Counted from the stretch's first letter, positions 31,451 to 42,981 are shown. The stretch: 64,000 nucleotides of DNA from Craspedostauros australis (GCA_026770025.1 JAMXDE010000013.1:1116001-1180000); one strand, 5' to 3'. Notes: a model not told the origin generated them from the sequence alone. Numbers and translations: made by a program.

Positions 31451-33544
31451 CTACAAGTTCAGTTGATTCAGGCACTGCCATTGACGAATGGGAGAGACGA
31501 AGGCGTTCGCGGCGCTGGCCCCAGAAATTGCGACGGCTGGAACGCCGATGCCAGGAAAGATGGAGTCGCCGGCGAGGATCAGGTTCTCGATGGGTGTCTT
31601 GCCATCCTTCAGGTAGTCCTCCGTGGCCGCACCGTACGTGCCCCTCGGCCGACGCAGGAATCGTTCGTGAGTGAGAGGAGATCCGACGAGGTCCAGCACC
31701 ACCCTCTGGCGTATGTCCGGTATCACGCTTTCCATAGCCCTCCACAGAACGTCCGCTCGTTCCTGTTTCAGCGACTCGTACTTGGGATCGTTGCGCTTCA
31801 TGCCTTCCCAGACATGGTACGGTTCGTTGCCGGCCCCGTAGGCATGCAGCACCATGTACCCTTCCGGTGCGAGCGTGGGATCGATGACGCACGGGTTGGA
31901 GACAGCGATCATGTTCAATTCTCCGCACGGTCCATCGTACGAGTACTCAGGTATCGAGTCATCATTCTCGACGGTGTTTGCTGTTCCGTCTGACGATGAT
32001 GGCGAGGCCGTTGCCTTGTCGCCGGACAAGCCACGATCCATGACGGTGTAATGCGCCTCCATCTTGGACACGTCCAGATCTTTGGCATCGATGGCGACGT
32101 GCAGGTGAAGGAAGGAGCCTGTCATTTCGGCCGTATCGCAATCATTCAACAACGACGACGTGGGTGACTGCGATTCCGCCTCTGTGGCTTTTGTATCTGC
32201 ATCATGGTCATCATCGACAGCCGTCCGTTGCAGCTTGATTTGCGACTTTCCATTCGATGATCCGCTCCATGTCTGCGGCGGCGTGCTCACAGTAGATGGG
32301 ACAGGCAGGCAGTCGTTCAGCTGCGACAACGCATCTGCGTCGTGCACCAGCCCTCGCAATGACCACACCGGGGCGTTACAAATCACGCCCTCGCGTGCCT
32401 TGATCTTTTGGCCGCTGGCCAACGTGACGCCCGCCGCCCGCTTGGATTGTTCGTCGAAATCGATCGATTGGACGGTCTGTCGCAGATGAAGCTTGGACTT
32501 GTTCGCGCCCGATTCGACCGCCTTGACCAGCGCATCGATGACCGTGCCGAGCCCACCCTTTGGATAATCCAGCGCCGCACCGTCGCGATGCATGTCGTCG
32601 AGCACGAAGGCCATGGCGGCGGCGGAGGTTCTGGAGGCCGGCAACCCCGACAACGAAAATGCCAGCGCGTCCAACCAATCGCGCAGCCAGGGATCCTTTA
32701 CGACGAAGTCGGGTCCGTCCATGTACGATTCGAAGGTCCCCGTCAAGGCTTCGCCTTGCTGGATGAGCTCGATGAGCGTGGGGAAGTACCTGAGCAGCGG
32801 CACCAACGCGCTGTTGCCGGGTCGCATCGCCATGGCGGGGATTCCGGCGCCGACGACGAGTCCCTTCGTCAGTTCCCGCAGTGCTTCGAATTCTTCCAGC
32901 ACGCCTTCACCGCCGAACCGCGTTAACGGTCCTTTCTGGAACACGTCGTCTCCCAATTCGCATTTCCATCGCAGCTCGTTGCTGCGTGTGGGATGTTCGA
33001 TCATGCCCCATCCGTCGTAGCGGATCCACTCGACGGGCGCGTCCACCGCATCGAGAACCTGCCGCAGCGCACTGAAGGGTTGCTGGGAACATCCCAGGAG
33101 GATCGTCGGGCCGGAATCGAATGTGAAGGTCTCCCCGTTGCTGGCCTTGCGGTCGAAGGCGTGCGCGCAGCCGCCAGCCAGGTAATGGGATTCATAAATG
33201 CCCACCCTCTTGTTGTACAGCGTGTTGAGGATGGCACCGGCGCAGAGGCCGCCCAAACCTGCTCCCACAATGGCGATGTCCACCTCAGAGTCCGGCGACG
33301 ATTGTGATGACGCGTTGTCGACAGCGAAGAGTTGGGTGGATGTGGAGGGAGCTGCGTGTGCGGATTGCTGCAGAAATAGAGGAGACGGCACTTGCGTCGC
33401 AGAGAATGCTTGGACTGTGCCACCGTTGTTGCTTTCTTGCTGGAACGACAGTAGCAATACTAGTAGCAGTAGCAGTAGCGGTAGCGGTAGGGACTCAAAT
33501 GAGAGTGCCGATCGCGCTCTCCGCGTGGATTTTTGTGGAGCCAT
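31451..33544 (-). CDS. Carotenoid-isomerase-like FAD-dependent oxidoreductase, probably plastid-targeted
   Basis: 697 residues in one exon. A Leu-rich signal sequence (20-33) is followed by VQAFSATQ, similar to the diatom ASAF plastid cleavage motif. The FAD-binding Rossmann fold starts at DIAIVGAGLGGLCAGAIL (GxGxxG 94-99). The GRILESHYLAGGC-type second strand appears here as VGIYESHYLAGGCAHAF, and the C-terminal FAD-contact segment is NLILAGDSIFPGIGVPAVA. These features match the CRTISO/phytoene-desaturase branch of amine-oxidase-fold flavoproteins. Family knowledge: CRTISO converts poly-cis-lycopene to all-trans-lycopene, but diatoms carry several CRTISO-like paralogues, including members implicated in xanthophyll formation, so the exact reaction is open. 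A Ser/Thr/Asp-rich insert (about 425-500) splits the substrate half. It is divergently transcribed from PsbQ. Confidence 0.85.
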   Translation of the reverse strand: MAPQKSTRRARSALSFESLPLPLLLLLLVLLLSFQQESNNGGTVQAFSATQVPSPLFLQQSAHAAPSTSTQLFAVDNASSQSSPDSEVDIAIVGAGLGGLCAGAILNTLYNKRVGIYESHYLAGGCAHAFDRKASNGETFTFDSGPTILLGCSQQPFSALRQVLDAVDAPVEWIRYDGWGMIEHPTRSNELRWKCELGDDVFQKGPLTRFGGEGVLEEFEALRELTKGLVVGAGIPAMAMRPGNSALVPLLRYFPTLIELIQQGEALTGTFESYMDGPDFVVKDPWLRDWLDALAFSLSGLPASRTSAAAMAFVLDDMHRDGAALDYPKGGLGTVIDALVKAVESGANKSKLHLRQTVQSIDFDEQSKRAAGVTLASGQKIKAREGVICNAPVWSLRGLVHDADALSQLNDCLPVPSTVSTPPQTWSGSSNGKSQIKLQRTAVDDDHDADTKATEAESQSPTSSLLNDCDTAEMTGSFLHLHVAIDAKDLDVSKMEAHYTVMDRGLSGDKATASPSSSDGTANTVENDDSIPEYSYDGPCGELNMIAVSNPCVIDPTLAPEGYMVLHAYGAGNEPYHVWEGMKRNDPKYESLKQERADVLWRAMESVIPDIRQRVVLDLVGSPLTHERFLRRPRGTYGAATEDYLKDGKTPIENLILAGDSIFPGIGVPAVAISGASAANAFVSPIRQWQCLNQLNL

Positions 33545-34543
33545 GAGATTGTTGTCGTTGTCGTTGGTGTTGATGGTGATGGTGATGGGAATGGCAGAAC
33601 AGTCGCGATTGTACCATACGGGTGCAAGGTGTCCTTGATGGCAATGGGGCTTGGAATGTCGAAGTACTGGTGGGAACGGTCAAGAGGGAGGCATTCAGCG
33701 GTCAATGCAGCGATCTTGTCGATGTTTCATCCAGATCGCGAGGATGCAAGTTGAGGATCGTAGTGCTGACTCCTCCATCAATCTGTGGGGTCACCCACAT
33801 GGAGGGGTCATCACGTGGCTTTGGTGACCTGTTTCGTTGTTGTTGGTGTCATTTTGGGGAGTTGCGTTGGCATCTTTCGGTGCGTTGTCTTCGCGTTCGT
33901 GTGTGATGTTGTGTTGGTTTTCGTGTTCGTGTTATTGTTGTGACGCCATGCATTCGCATCAGCATTCGTAGACTTCTATCTAATGTAGAATTGGCAGGAT
34001 TGGATCATCCTCGTACGTGTGCTATGAATGCGACGAATACGATGGATCCACCAATACAGGCATCGTATCGAACAAGCAGATCAATTTCTAACTTACATAC
34101 TCCATCTTCGGAAGATATCTTGAACATTGTTGCTTGTGCATGTCCCTCCACTTCATTTACGGAAAGAGGAGTATCTCTCGTGCTCTTTCTCTCTCTCTCT
34201 CTAGATTCGCGAAGCATGCAACGCGTACGTCAGTCGATAAATCTGACTCCGCAAGACATGGATCGGTGAGCTGTTGTTTGTGGCTGGTTGTCGCCGTATC
34301 TTCGTCTCACGCAACAACACAACGCAACCACATCATAGTGGTGACACTTGACCGCCGACGATCCGAATCATTCGTTTCTGCCATCACATCGCGTCGTGTG
34401 TCCCATCACGACGATCGCCTTGCGTTCTGTTCCAACAAGGTCGCGTTGCTCTTCCGCCATCACATCGGTCACAACAAGAACCGCATCACAACTCAACGCC
34501 TCGATCCATCCGTTCATCCACATCAATCCATCCACCCGACATC
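33545..34543. promoter_or_regulatory. Divergent promoter region between two probable plastid-protein genes
   Basis: The 1-kb gap between the carotenoid-isomerase-like gene (leftward) and PsbQ (rightward) must hold both promoters. A CT-rich tract at about 34184-34204 and a TTG/GTT-rich stretch at about 33835-33945 are visible. No specific light-responsive element is claimed. Confidence 0.5.
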
Positions 34544-35625
34544 ATGAAGTTCACTGCCATCTCCTGCGCCCTTGTCGTTGCTTCGGCATCCGCGTTTGCC
34601 CCAAGCAAGCCAGCTTTCACACGAAGTATGTACCAAACCTCTATTGCAACACGCTACGCACATTCCAACTCCCCTTCCATGTGTGCAGATTCCTACCGCC
34701 ATGGCACGCCGCATGCGATCGATGGTTCGCATTCAGCCGATGCTGATGCCCGACTTCAGACCGCATGATCTCATGTGCGATGCAGAGCAAAACAGAGCAA
34801 TTCAGAATTCAGTTCAACCCATAGGATGTGCGCAGAGCTCGTTATCGCAACGATGGGAACCACCGCGTCCGCAAGCCAACTCCTCGAGCATTGCGGGCGA
34901 TCAATCGTCCATTTCAGTGCTCGGCCGACTGGCCCGGCAGCTTGGCATTCCGTCCCCACGGTTTTGGATGGTGCCTTTGCTTCTATTCCACTGTGTTTTG
35001 CGTATTCTACTTTGGACGACATCTCACCCATTTGCCTCGCTCCGCCGATGTCATACATCACCCGACAAACCACATCAACCCCAAAACAGCCGACGCCCTG
35101 CAGGCCACATCGACGCGCGGTGAATTCTTCGGACAGCTTGCTGGTGCCGTCGCGGTCGCCAGCGCTTTCCCAGGTGCTGCCAACGCCGCCAAGTACGGTG
35201 GATTCGGAGCCGGATCGCCTTCTGTGTTGGACCCAAAGAGTGCCATCATCGATGATGAGATCTTCGCCACCGATGCCGTCCAGAGCGCCCTCAAGGAGGC
35301 CAAGGCGTACAGAGCGCTCGTCGATGAATTGAAGAAGGCCCTCGATGCCAACGGTCAGGCCGATCTTGGACCAGCCCTGCGCAAGCAGTTCGATTTCGCC
35401 AAGCTGAGAGCATCCCTCAACACACTGAATTCGGCCTTCGATGAGGAGACGCAGCTCGGAACCGACCGTCTCATCCGCGTCATCCTCCAGGACCTCACCG
35501 AAATCGAAGTCGCCAACAAGCAGAAGGAAGGCATCGAGCGAAGTGAGCGCAGAATCAACAACCTCCTGGCAAAGATCGCCAAGCTTCAGAAATCGTTCGA
35601 TGAATACCTCGCTTTCGCCAACTAA
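34544..35625 (+). CDS. PSBQ: PsbQ-like oxygen-evolving complex protein, two exons
   Basis: Exons 34544-34625 and 35090-35625; the 464-bp intron begins GTATGT and ends AACAG in phase 1, giving 205 residues. Exon 1 encodes only the ER signal and plastid motif (MKFTAISCALVVASASAFAP). Exon 2 starts TDALQATSTRGEFFG, and its hydrophobic stretch ending GAANA before AKYGGFG is a thylakoid-lumen transfer signal with an A-x-A site. The mature part of about 150 residues is four-helix, rich in Lys/Glu and leucine, with LNTLNSAF and IEVANKQKEGIERSE, as in the PsbQ family of secondary red plastids. It is an extrinsic lumenal protein stabilising the manganese cluster of photosystem II. The lumen signal has one arginine, not two. 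A related PsbQ-fold paralogue (as in NDH or PsbQ') cannot be excluded by eye. Confidence 0.85.
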
Positions 35626-36406
35626 GGGCGGAGCACCGCAAAGCGCATGCACTTGAGTACAGCACTCTATATCAGAGTACTCGATTGTGCTCTACACAGC
35701 ATGCTCACCCTGAACTTCATTCTCGCATAATGATACTGAGTTTCACGGACAGATGCGTCACCAAGCAACACAGAAGGGCCACCGTGCCGCGATGGATTTC
35801 CATTAACGGCTGCAAGTCACAACCATAAGCTACCATAAAACAAAAAACAGAAACATCCACTCCAACCACACTCTCGCCGGCCTCATGCTTCGGCTGCTGC
35901 TGCTGCTACAACGACGGTGTACAACAAGAGTATCGATTCAAATGCAGTTTGCCATCATGGGTAACAATGATTTGGACCCGCAAATGATGCTATGGACGAC
36001 ATTCAACGAGGACTCCGTTTCGTGTGCGCGTCTACTGCAAAGGCTGGTTCGACTCGGAACGAATTGTATGGTATACCACTCTAATACAAATTCTACGTTT
36101 CTCTTTAGCTTTACTTTGTAAACAACAAAGTATTCCTCTGTCATCCTCGTGACGTGGAGTCATTGGAATCGACGACGAAGTCTTGACACAGGGCACACGG
36201 ACATTCGGAGAAGGCATGACCATATGGCACACCCTGCCTCAAAAGATGCCTTCTCCATCCGCATGCTGGTGTACCATGCAAACAACAAACAAACATAGAG
36301 TAGCAGTAGTCGGGGCCCATGCCGCAACGGCGTCGGCTCCTGGCAAAATGATTCTCCCTTGTTCCTTCCCCCTTGTCTGAACTCTTGCTTGGATACCGCC
36401 CATGAA
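35626..36406. other. Convergent 3' intergenic region
   Basis: Lies between the stops of PsbQ and the Ser/Pro-rich protein. Short frames only; no domain or RNA recognised. Confidence 0.45.
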
Positions 36407-39280
36407 TCAGGCTCCCTCACTCGATGCTGCTTCGTGCCGGTGGGCGTCGAAGGCCATCTGGGCAATGGTCAGATTGACGGCGCTGGCATTCGCACGCGAT
36501 ATGTACACAGACGATTGGGACGGTTCCGGCTGCGGTCCCGGCCGAGCAGGCGGCGATTCCACCACGCCTCCCGCAGGCAGGACTGCCGGTGGCGTCACCA
36601 GGTCTCGCATGGAGAGGTGATCTCGGGGATATCCGTCGCCGCCGATGGCATCCATCTCGTCATCAACGTCCTGGCCGCCGTCGGTCTCGATAGCCAGTCC
36701 GATGGAGTGTTCGCGGTTGCGGTCGGAATCGTCCATGGGCTGCGGGTTCGTGGGGGAGCCGGATGAATCTCGCACAAAGGAAGGAGCATTCGCGGTTCTT
36801 GTCTCCGCCATGCTCTCATCCGTTGCGCCACCCGCCGGATCGTGGACGAAATCCGTGCCGATCAGGCTTGCGCACGATGTCCTGCCTCGGTTGAGAGGCA
36901 TCCGCATGCCGTAGTCGGCGACAACTGCACCATCGTTGCGAGAGGCTGAGCGTGGGATGAACAGCACGCCTCTGCTGGCGTCGGCACCGGAGTCAGCGAC
37001 GGAGCACATCCCAAGCTGGTTGGGCGTCGACAGGACAAAGTCGTCACCATCATCGTCAGAGTCGGTGAGGGAGTCAATATCGGCAGTCTCGGCCTTCTCT
37101 CGCTCGCGTGCGGAGGCCAAAGCCTTCAGCACGCTGTTTGATCTGGATGGTGTCAGAAGAGATTGGGTGCGGATCGCAGGCTGCTGCTGCTGCTTCCCCC
37201 ACGGCGACGATGAAGCAGATGGATTCAAGCTATTGTTGAAGTGCGGCGAGACGGTCGATCTCTGGCCGGGGCTTTGCATTGGATAGGACGACAAAGAACC
37301 TGCACGTCTCCTCCCGAAGTGCAGATTGGCGGTGTTTGGAATGGGTGACGTATCCGACATGGGTGCCGCGGAAGACCCAGCATTCCCCCTTTCACCTCCA
37401 AGGATAGGAATCCCTGTTCGCTGGCTAGGTGCGTGGAAGGACAGCGTGGTTGTGGGGAGCGCCGTCGTGTCGGTGGCTTGGTTTGCGTCGACGTCCGCGA
37501 AAGATGGAAAGAAGTGAGCGCGTCCAGTCTGCGCGCCAAAAATCCGGCTTGTTGGATGCGACGGGACAGAAAGACCTGATCTCGATGGAAGACTGAGTGC
37601 AGGCGTGGTCGATGGATCCCTGGGGGCCAGGCTGAGCCTGGGCAATGGTGTGGACGTGGCATCTGACATGATGGATCCCTGCTGTGCGGATAACGGCGTT
37701 GGAGGGTGCTGGCTTCTGCGGTTGACATCAACCGTCTTCGGAGTTGGGAGGACCCAGCCGTCAGGATCCCGCTCATGCTCCTTGTGAACCGTGTCCACAT
37801 GCAGACCACCATGCGTGGAGCGGTGCGAGTATGGTGTCATTGTTGGTGTCTGCTGCAGCACATCATCTTGATTGATGGCCCCGGTTTGTTCGATCCGCAT
37901 CATCCGCGAACTTTCCATTCGCTGACTGGATGTTGGGGCTGGGGACCGATGCGAAATGGACTGTATTGAGTTCGATTGGGTCGTTCTGATCGGCAGGCGA
38001 GAGCTTGGGAGGAGATGACTTCGGCTGCCCGGCAGGCCCATCGACTGAGACATCGGGCTATCGTCGTGAATCCCCCTTGACTGGAACGGCAACGGCAGTT
38101 GGGCCGGTCCTGGGTTGCGACCGACATCGTTATTGGTGCTTGGCGTGGTGCTGTAGGCAGTGGCGGTAGTCGCGGTGCTGGCGAACACGGATCTGCGTGG
38201 TGGCGACGACAACGAATGGAGTGCTGGTGATCGTCGACCGCTGCTTTGGAAGGCGGAAAACGAGGATCCCATGGACTGTCGCGATGTGATGCTTCTTGCG
38301 GGAGACTGCAACGACATGCCTTGGAATGCGCTGTACACCCCGGTGGGGGTTTGCTGGGGATTCAGCATGTCGATGGTGGTGCGATTCATTGCGTCGTAGT
38401 TGCGGAGCGGCGTCCTCTGCTTGAGCGGCTCCGTCTTGAAGAATGCGCTGTCCTTCGACGAGTCTCTCGAATGGCGCGGAGGCGTGGATGTGGATAGGGA
38501 AGAGTGGGCCACGGGCTTTACGGCTGCGTGCCTGAAACTGTCTGCGTGGTTCTGAATGGTCGCCTGGGTGGCTAGGTGGCGGCTCAACGGCGTGGGAGCG
38601 AGACATTGCGAATTGCGCTTGCGGCCCCTGCTTGCCTGTTGCGGGCGTGGAGATGGCGTGCAGGCCTGGGCCTGTGACCGACGCGGTTGGCTGAAGTTGA
38701 GATGAACACTGGGCTTTGAGTACCTGGCATGCTTGTCATTTGTTGGCGGAATCATGGGATGTTGATGAAACGACGGCAGGGCTGCAGGGTCAGACATGCT
38801 GCGACGGCGTCGCTGTTTGTGTTCGTCATGCTGCTTCTCTGTTTGACGATTCGTGGACGTAATGCTCGGGAGGGCATCGTCATTGTCATTATCAATGTCA
38901 TTGGCGTTGTCGCTGTCCATCCTGAGCGCAGAAGCTGAAACAGAGGCATCTTTGGAAGCCACGAAGGCGGATCCCAGGTCCAACATCGGCTTTCTAACGA
39001 TGACCATGCCGATCGGTGATGGCGCCATCGGTTGACAAGGAGAGTTCTCACAATCCTTGCCATCGTCGGACCTGCGCTTAAGAAGGCGATGGTGGTTCTG
39101 GTGGGAGAGTGTTGGTCCGTCGTTGGTCTCATGCCCGGATCTGCTTCCGTCTCCGTTTGCGATACTGGTGGTACGGACTGGCGTGCCAGTAGCTACCGAT
39201 TGGGGCAGTACCTCGGAGCAGCCAGATCGTGGAGAGTCGCAGGTTGCCGGCGCCATCTCAGTGCAGTCCATCGCGGGCAT
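36407..39280 (-). CDS. Large disordered Ser/Pro/Thr-rich protein of unknown function
   Basis: 957 residues from the ATG at 39280 in one uninterrupted frame. Not recognised. Nearly all of it is low complexity, rich in Ser, Pro, Thr, Arg and Gln, with many SP and TP dipeptides (for example TPTPLS, SPPRRS, TPSRS) that are typical targets of proline-directed kinases such as CDKs and MAPKs. A short ordered patch near residues 720-760 reads VLKALASAREREKAETADI, followed by an acidic DSDDDGDDF, and the last 60 residues (SVYISRANASAVNLTIAQMA) could form one helix. Basic clusters (QRRRRSMSD near 160) could be nuclear-localisation signals. Inference: a phospho-regulated nuclear or cytoskeletal scaffold. 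The long frame, the ATG context and the lack of stops over 2.9 kb support a real gene. Confidence 0.65.
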   Translation of the reverse strand: MPAMDCTEMAPATCDSPRSGCSEVLPQSVATGTPVRTTSIANGDGSRSGHETNDGPTLSHQNHHRLLKRRSDDGKDCENSPCQPMAPSPIGMVIVRKPMLDLGSAFVASKDASVSASALRMDSDNANDIDNDNDDALPSITSTNRQTEKQHDEHKQRRRRSMSDPAALPSFHQHPMIPPTNDKHARYSKPSVHLNFSQPRRSQAQACTPSPRPQQASRGRKRNSQCLAPTPLSRHLATQATIQNHADSFRHAAVKPVAHSSLSTSTPPRHSRDSSKDSAFFKTEPLKQRTPLRNYDAMNRTTIDMLNPQQTPTGVYSAFQGMSLQSPARSITSRQSMGSSFSAFQSSGRRSPALHSLSSPPRRSVFASTATTATAYSTTPSTNNDVGRNPGPAQLPLPFQSRGIHDDSPMSQSMGLPGSRSHLLPSSRLPIRTTQSNSIQSISHRSPAPTSSQRMESSRMMRIEQTGAINQDDVLQQTPTMTPYSHRSTHGGLHVDTVHKEHERDPDGWVLPTPKTVDVNRRSQHPPTPLSAQQGSIMSDATSTPLPRLSLAPRDPSTTPALSLPSRSGLSVPSHPTSRIFGAQTGRAHFFPSFADVDANQATDTTALPTTTLSFHAPSQRTGIPILGGERGNAGSSAAPMSDTSPIPNTANLHFGRRRAGSLSSYPMQSPGQRSTVSPHFNNSLNPSASSSPWGKQQQQPAIRTQSLLTPSRSNSVLKALASAREREKAETADIDSLTDSDDDGDDFVLSTPNQLGMCSVADSGADASRGVLFIPRSASRNDGAVVADYGMRMPLNRGRTSCASLIGTDFVHDPAGGATDESMAETRTANAPSFVRDSSGSPTNPQPMDDSDRNREHSIGLAIETDGGQDVDDEMDAIGGDGYPRDHLSMRDLVTPPAVLPAGGVVESPPARPGPQPEPSQSSVYISRANASAVNLTIAQMAFDAHRHEAASSEGA

Positions 39281-39337
39281 TCTGTCATGCAATGGGCAGC
39301 CCGAACGCGGTGTATGCTGGGATGAGTCTCTCCCTCA

Positions 39338-39368
<31 letters not shown>
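39338..39368 (+). repeat. GTT trinucleotide microsatellite
   Basis: About ten GTT units, 58 bases upstream of the start of the minus-strand Ser/Pro-rich gene, so probably in its promoter or leader. Confidence 0.85.
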
Positions 39369-41074
39369 CTGCTGGGTGTATGCACTGGCTAGAAAGGCTG
39401 TATGATGGCCCAGTGGATTGTTCTGGTAGATGAAATGAGTCGAAGGGAGGAGAGTGGTGTTTGGAAGCAAGAGGTGCAGAAAGTGATGGGAAGTTGATGA
39501 GAAACACGAGCAGGCGATGGACATTGATTGATCATGAGTGCAAGTGGCATACTCGTCGTCGAATGTCGGGAAAGCGCCACGCAATCATAGCTGAGCAGGC
39601 GGCAGCAGGGTTGCTCGGTGATTTGGCGGCCATGGACATGGTCAGTGTTTGAGGCACACACCGCGACGGGCTTTCTGGTCGATCTCTTGTTCGCACAGAA
39701 TAAGCGCGGCGAGATGTTCCACATAAATGCGTCTTTCCGCGTCTGGTGAACATGGTGATCGTGGTCGTGGTTGTGTCTGGTAAGGAGGGTGACCATCATG
39801 AAGATGAACACGCAACGTGGTTGCTCTGGACGAGGCTGATGTATGTGCCAGAGTACATATTGTATGAGCCGCTGCATCATATGTATGCCCATGCCCCAAT
39901 GGCACCATCGTTGACTTGCACGTCGCCATGTGCACATGAACATGAAGATGTACACATGCGTGTGCATCCCTTGTCGTTGCACCCCATGATCTCACGTGCA
40001 CTTGCATCGCAGCGTCCGCTTCTTTCCATGACGACCACTTGTTGCGATGACACCAACACCAATGTCAACGCCAACACCAACACCAGCGGTTTTCATCTCA
40101 CCACCCCCCGTCGACCATATAATCGCCGTGCTCAGCCAAACTCATCCGAAGCGCAAGGTAGCGGAGTGGTAGCACTCGTGGAGTACACGACATCATCATT
40201 TGTGCACCTCTCGGGGAGGAGGAACAAGATGGGCTGCACCCACTCCCACCATTGCGGCTGATTTCGCGAAACACAACACAACGTAGCACAACGCAGCACA
40301 ACGCACCTCAGATTCTTGTTTCCGTCGGTGGTTGCAGGTTTGAAAAAATGAAGAGCGCGGTTGACACTCTGTTTTTTGTGAGAAGAGGCGAAAGGAAGTG
40401 TTCGAAAGAGAGGATGTGTGAGCAATGACATAGACGAAGAAGATTCCGCACGACTTCTCATGATTCGGTTGTGCATGTGCATGTGCATCTCTCTGTGTGC
40501 ACGTGTGTTCGCTGGATCGTCTGTTGGTTCGTTATTGCTCACAGGGACGTTTCTCCCAACTTTCTCTCTCTCTCTGCTTGGTTTCGTGATGTGACAGGGC
40601 ACAAGGAGGCTTCTTCCGCGCGTCTTGGTTGGTTGCAACACTGCAAGTATGACAGGTATGACAATGGCAATGACGAGGAGAGGATGCAGGTGATGGAGCC
40701 CGCCGTCTTTGCTTTGTGGGGAGCGCAACAGGGGGCTTTGGTGAGGATGGGATGGGATCGTCCTTGTGTGTGCAGCAGACGTACCAAAAGAGAGGGGCGA
40801 CAAGTTCACGACCTTTGATTAAAGCTGTGACACTTGCCCAATGATGGCTTGATTTTGGGGAGAACACGCAGCAGATGGAGTCGCGATGCTGGCTTTCCCT
40901 CCTCGAAAGTGTGTGAGGCTCGCTTGGCTCGACGAAGTGGTAGCGAGGGTGACTGGAAGCAGTCTCTCTCTCTCTCTTGTGGTTGTGGTTGTGGTAATGT
41001 TTGTGCAATTGACCACCGGATGACGTTGGATTGCCTCCTCTTTCTTGCTCGCTTCGATCCCTCTCGATTAGTTG

Positions 41075-41111
41075 GTTCGTTCGTTCGCTCCTTCGCTCGC
41101 TCGCTCGCTCG
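41075..41111 (+). repeat. TTCG/CTCG tetranucleotide microsatellite
   Basis: Tandem TTCG then CTCG units in intergenic DNA. On the minus strand it translates to a spurious Arg/Glu-rich stretch. Confidence 0.8.
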
Positions 41112-42981
41112 TTTGATGGTTGCCGGTTGACCTTTTCCTCTCTTCACGCGCTTGTGCAACGCTCTTTCCCCTACCTTCTTCCTTGTTTCGTTCTTGCTCA
41201 TCCCTCTGCTGTCACCGCACACAGAGCAGATCACGCCTTTTTGATCTCGTCTCAGTCCGCACACAGATGACGCAACCCGGCGGTACGGATAGAGTAGTGA
41301 TGACGAAGACGCTCGTTCCCTCCTTGCCACAAACAGCAACGCGGTAATAGAAAAAAGACTGGCATCGCGGTAGCAACAAACGCAGACAATTGAAGAAACA
41401 GCATCGCTGACTGGGTTGTTGCCCAAAATTTGCAAGTTCGTCAATTGGGCAAACCGTTGCGGGAGAACACATAGAAACCAATCGACACGCTCGAAGAAGA
41501 GCGAGGCGTCTTCGGAGATTTTTCCATGTTCGTGTCGTGACAGATGGTAGGGGGTGTTTGTTTTTATCTTCGACGCGCACCTTGCTTCACCTGCACTTAA
41601 GGAGTTCGACATCAATAGCGAGTCGATTGACACAGCATGACATGTGGAACGTGGCCATGAGTCTTTCGGTTCCGGTACAAGTTCACAAAGTGGATGGCAC
41701 TTGTTATCATGCGGACAACCGAAAATAACCGTCAGACAACAAGTTGCCATTACTGTACTTGAAAGAAGCTCCGCCACTATCAACACTGAAGAAGCCACGT
41801 CACATGCCTATGGGTCACGTGCGTGTGCGAACTGTGCGTGCGTGTGTATCTTTGTCCAGAGAGTAGTAAAGAGTGGAAGGTGGTCATCCTCGCGTTCCCC
41901 TGCGAAGCACCCCTGCGAGCAGAAGTGCGGGCGCTCTACGACCAGATCGTGCCCAGCCACGCAAGTACGACTATTCAGCCAACAAGAAGCAGATATTTTG
42001 CGTGGTCGGTGTCACTTCCACACTCATTTTTTCGTCCTTCCACGTCCGTTGTTGCCACAAGCCCAGAGAGGAGAGCCACATCGGAGGACGTCAACCTTTT
42101 TGTGGAGAATACCCGGTTGTACATTGTGTGGTGAGCAGAGTCGAGTACGTACTCCGTCCTGAGAGCATGACGTTGATGAGTCGTCATTTTAGCGTATTGG
42201 CACCATCCCATACCATGGCAGGCACAACAACAATAGAGTATAGTACTTGTACGAGTACGAAGAACCACATGGCCATGTCTTCTTCCATGACGAACGGACA
42301 CATGAAGACACGCGCTGCGCGTATGTGCGTTGTACCTGATCCATGCGAGATGCTCGTACAACACCCCCAACATGGATGGATGGCAGGCATAGTACATGGC
42401 CTCGTCCAGTACTCTGCCATACGAACACGGACGATTGGCCATTTGGAATGCGATCCAACTACTATACGAGGAGAGTCGTACTTGTATGGAAGGCGACCCT
42501 CACTGCTCTACGCGTACACATTGTTGGCATCTTCGAAAAGAAAAGATCATCTGGGAGGTGTTACTACTTGTATTGATAACGACATACTCCCCCACGTTAT
42601 GTATGTACGGAGGTGGATCGGCAACGGCAGTATTGCCAACCTCACCCCTTCGTTTGCTTCGATTTGGAGCCGAATGAAGCACTTGCCACGATTGCAGTTG
42701 CGCTTGGTGGTTTGTCGTTCTTTGTTCCTTGTGTACAGTTAGTTGTCAGCCGAGTCAATTGTGTGGCTCATTGGGAAAGGAAGACGAGGAGGAAGTGCGT
42801 GTGTTCCCCATGCCGGCTGTTGGTTGGCGCATTTTGTGCTCTTAGCTTGCACAGAGGTTCCATCGGCCGTCGCAGCACGGCGCGGCACCATTGTGGATGC
42901 GTCATGGCGTGCTGCGTTACTTGGAAGCATGCGGCGTCAGTCTGCCACAGCATCCGGAGATTGCATGTGATGGTGCAAAAT

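Larger units (their letters stand above)
39281..42981. other. Gene-poor intergenic region with simple repeats
   Basis: 3.7 kb without a supportable gene. The longest frame on the minus strand (to about 41798) lacks an early ATG and owes its length partly to a CTCG repeat. Microsatellites occur at 39338-39368 and 41075-41111. A GTACGAGTAC motif is at 42249-42258 in a stretch rich in GTAC. It must include the promoter of the Ser/Pro-rich gene at its left end and the 3' end of the oxidoreductase gene at its right end. Confidence 0.45.

Noticed and set aside
29661..35625. The possibility that the three putative plastid genes form an operon-like cluster
   Set aside because: Intergenic gaps of 0.6-1 kb, opposite strands and individual leaders indicate separate nuclear genes; only proximity can be claimed.
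36040..36070. GGTTCGACTC resembling a tRNA T-loop
   Set aside because: The flanking sequence does not fold into a cloverleaf.
40148..40200. A stretch resembling a tRNA D-arm (GGAGTGGTAGC)
   Set aside because: No T-arm, anticodon stem or acceptor pairing could be drawn around it.
40806..41798. A 330-codon minus-strand frame
   Set aside because: Begins at GTG, has no domain, and part of its length comes from a CTCG microsatellite read as Arg/Glu repeats.
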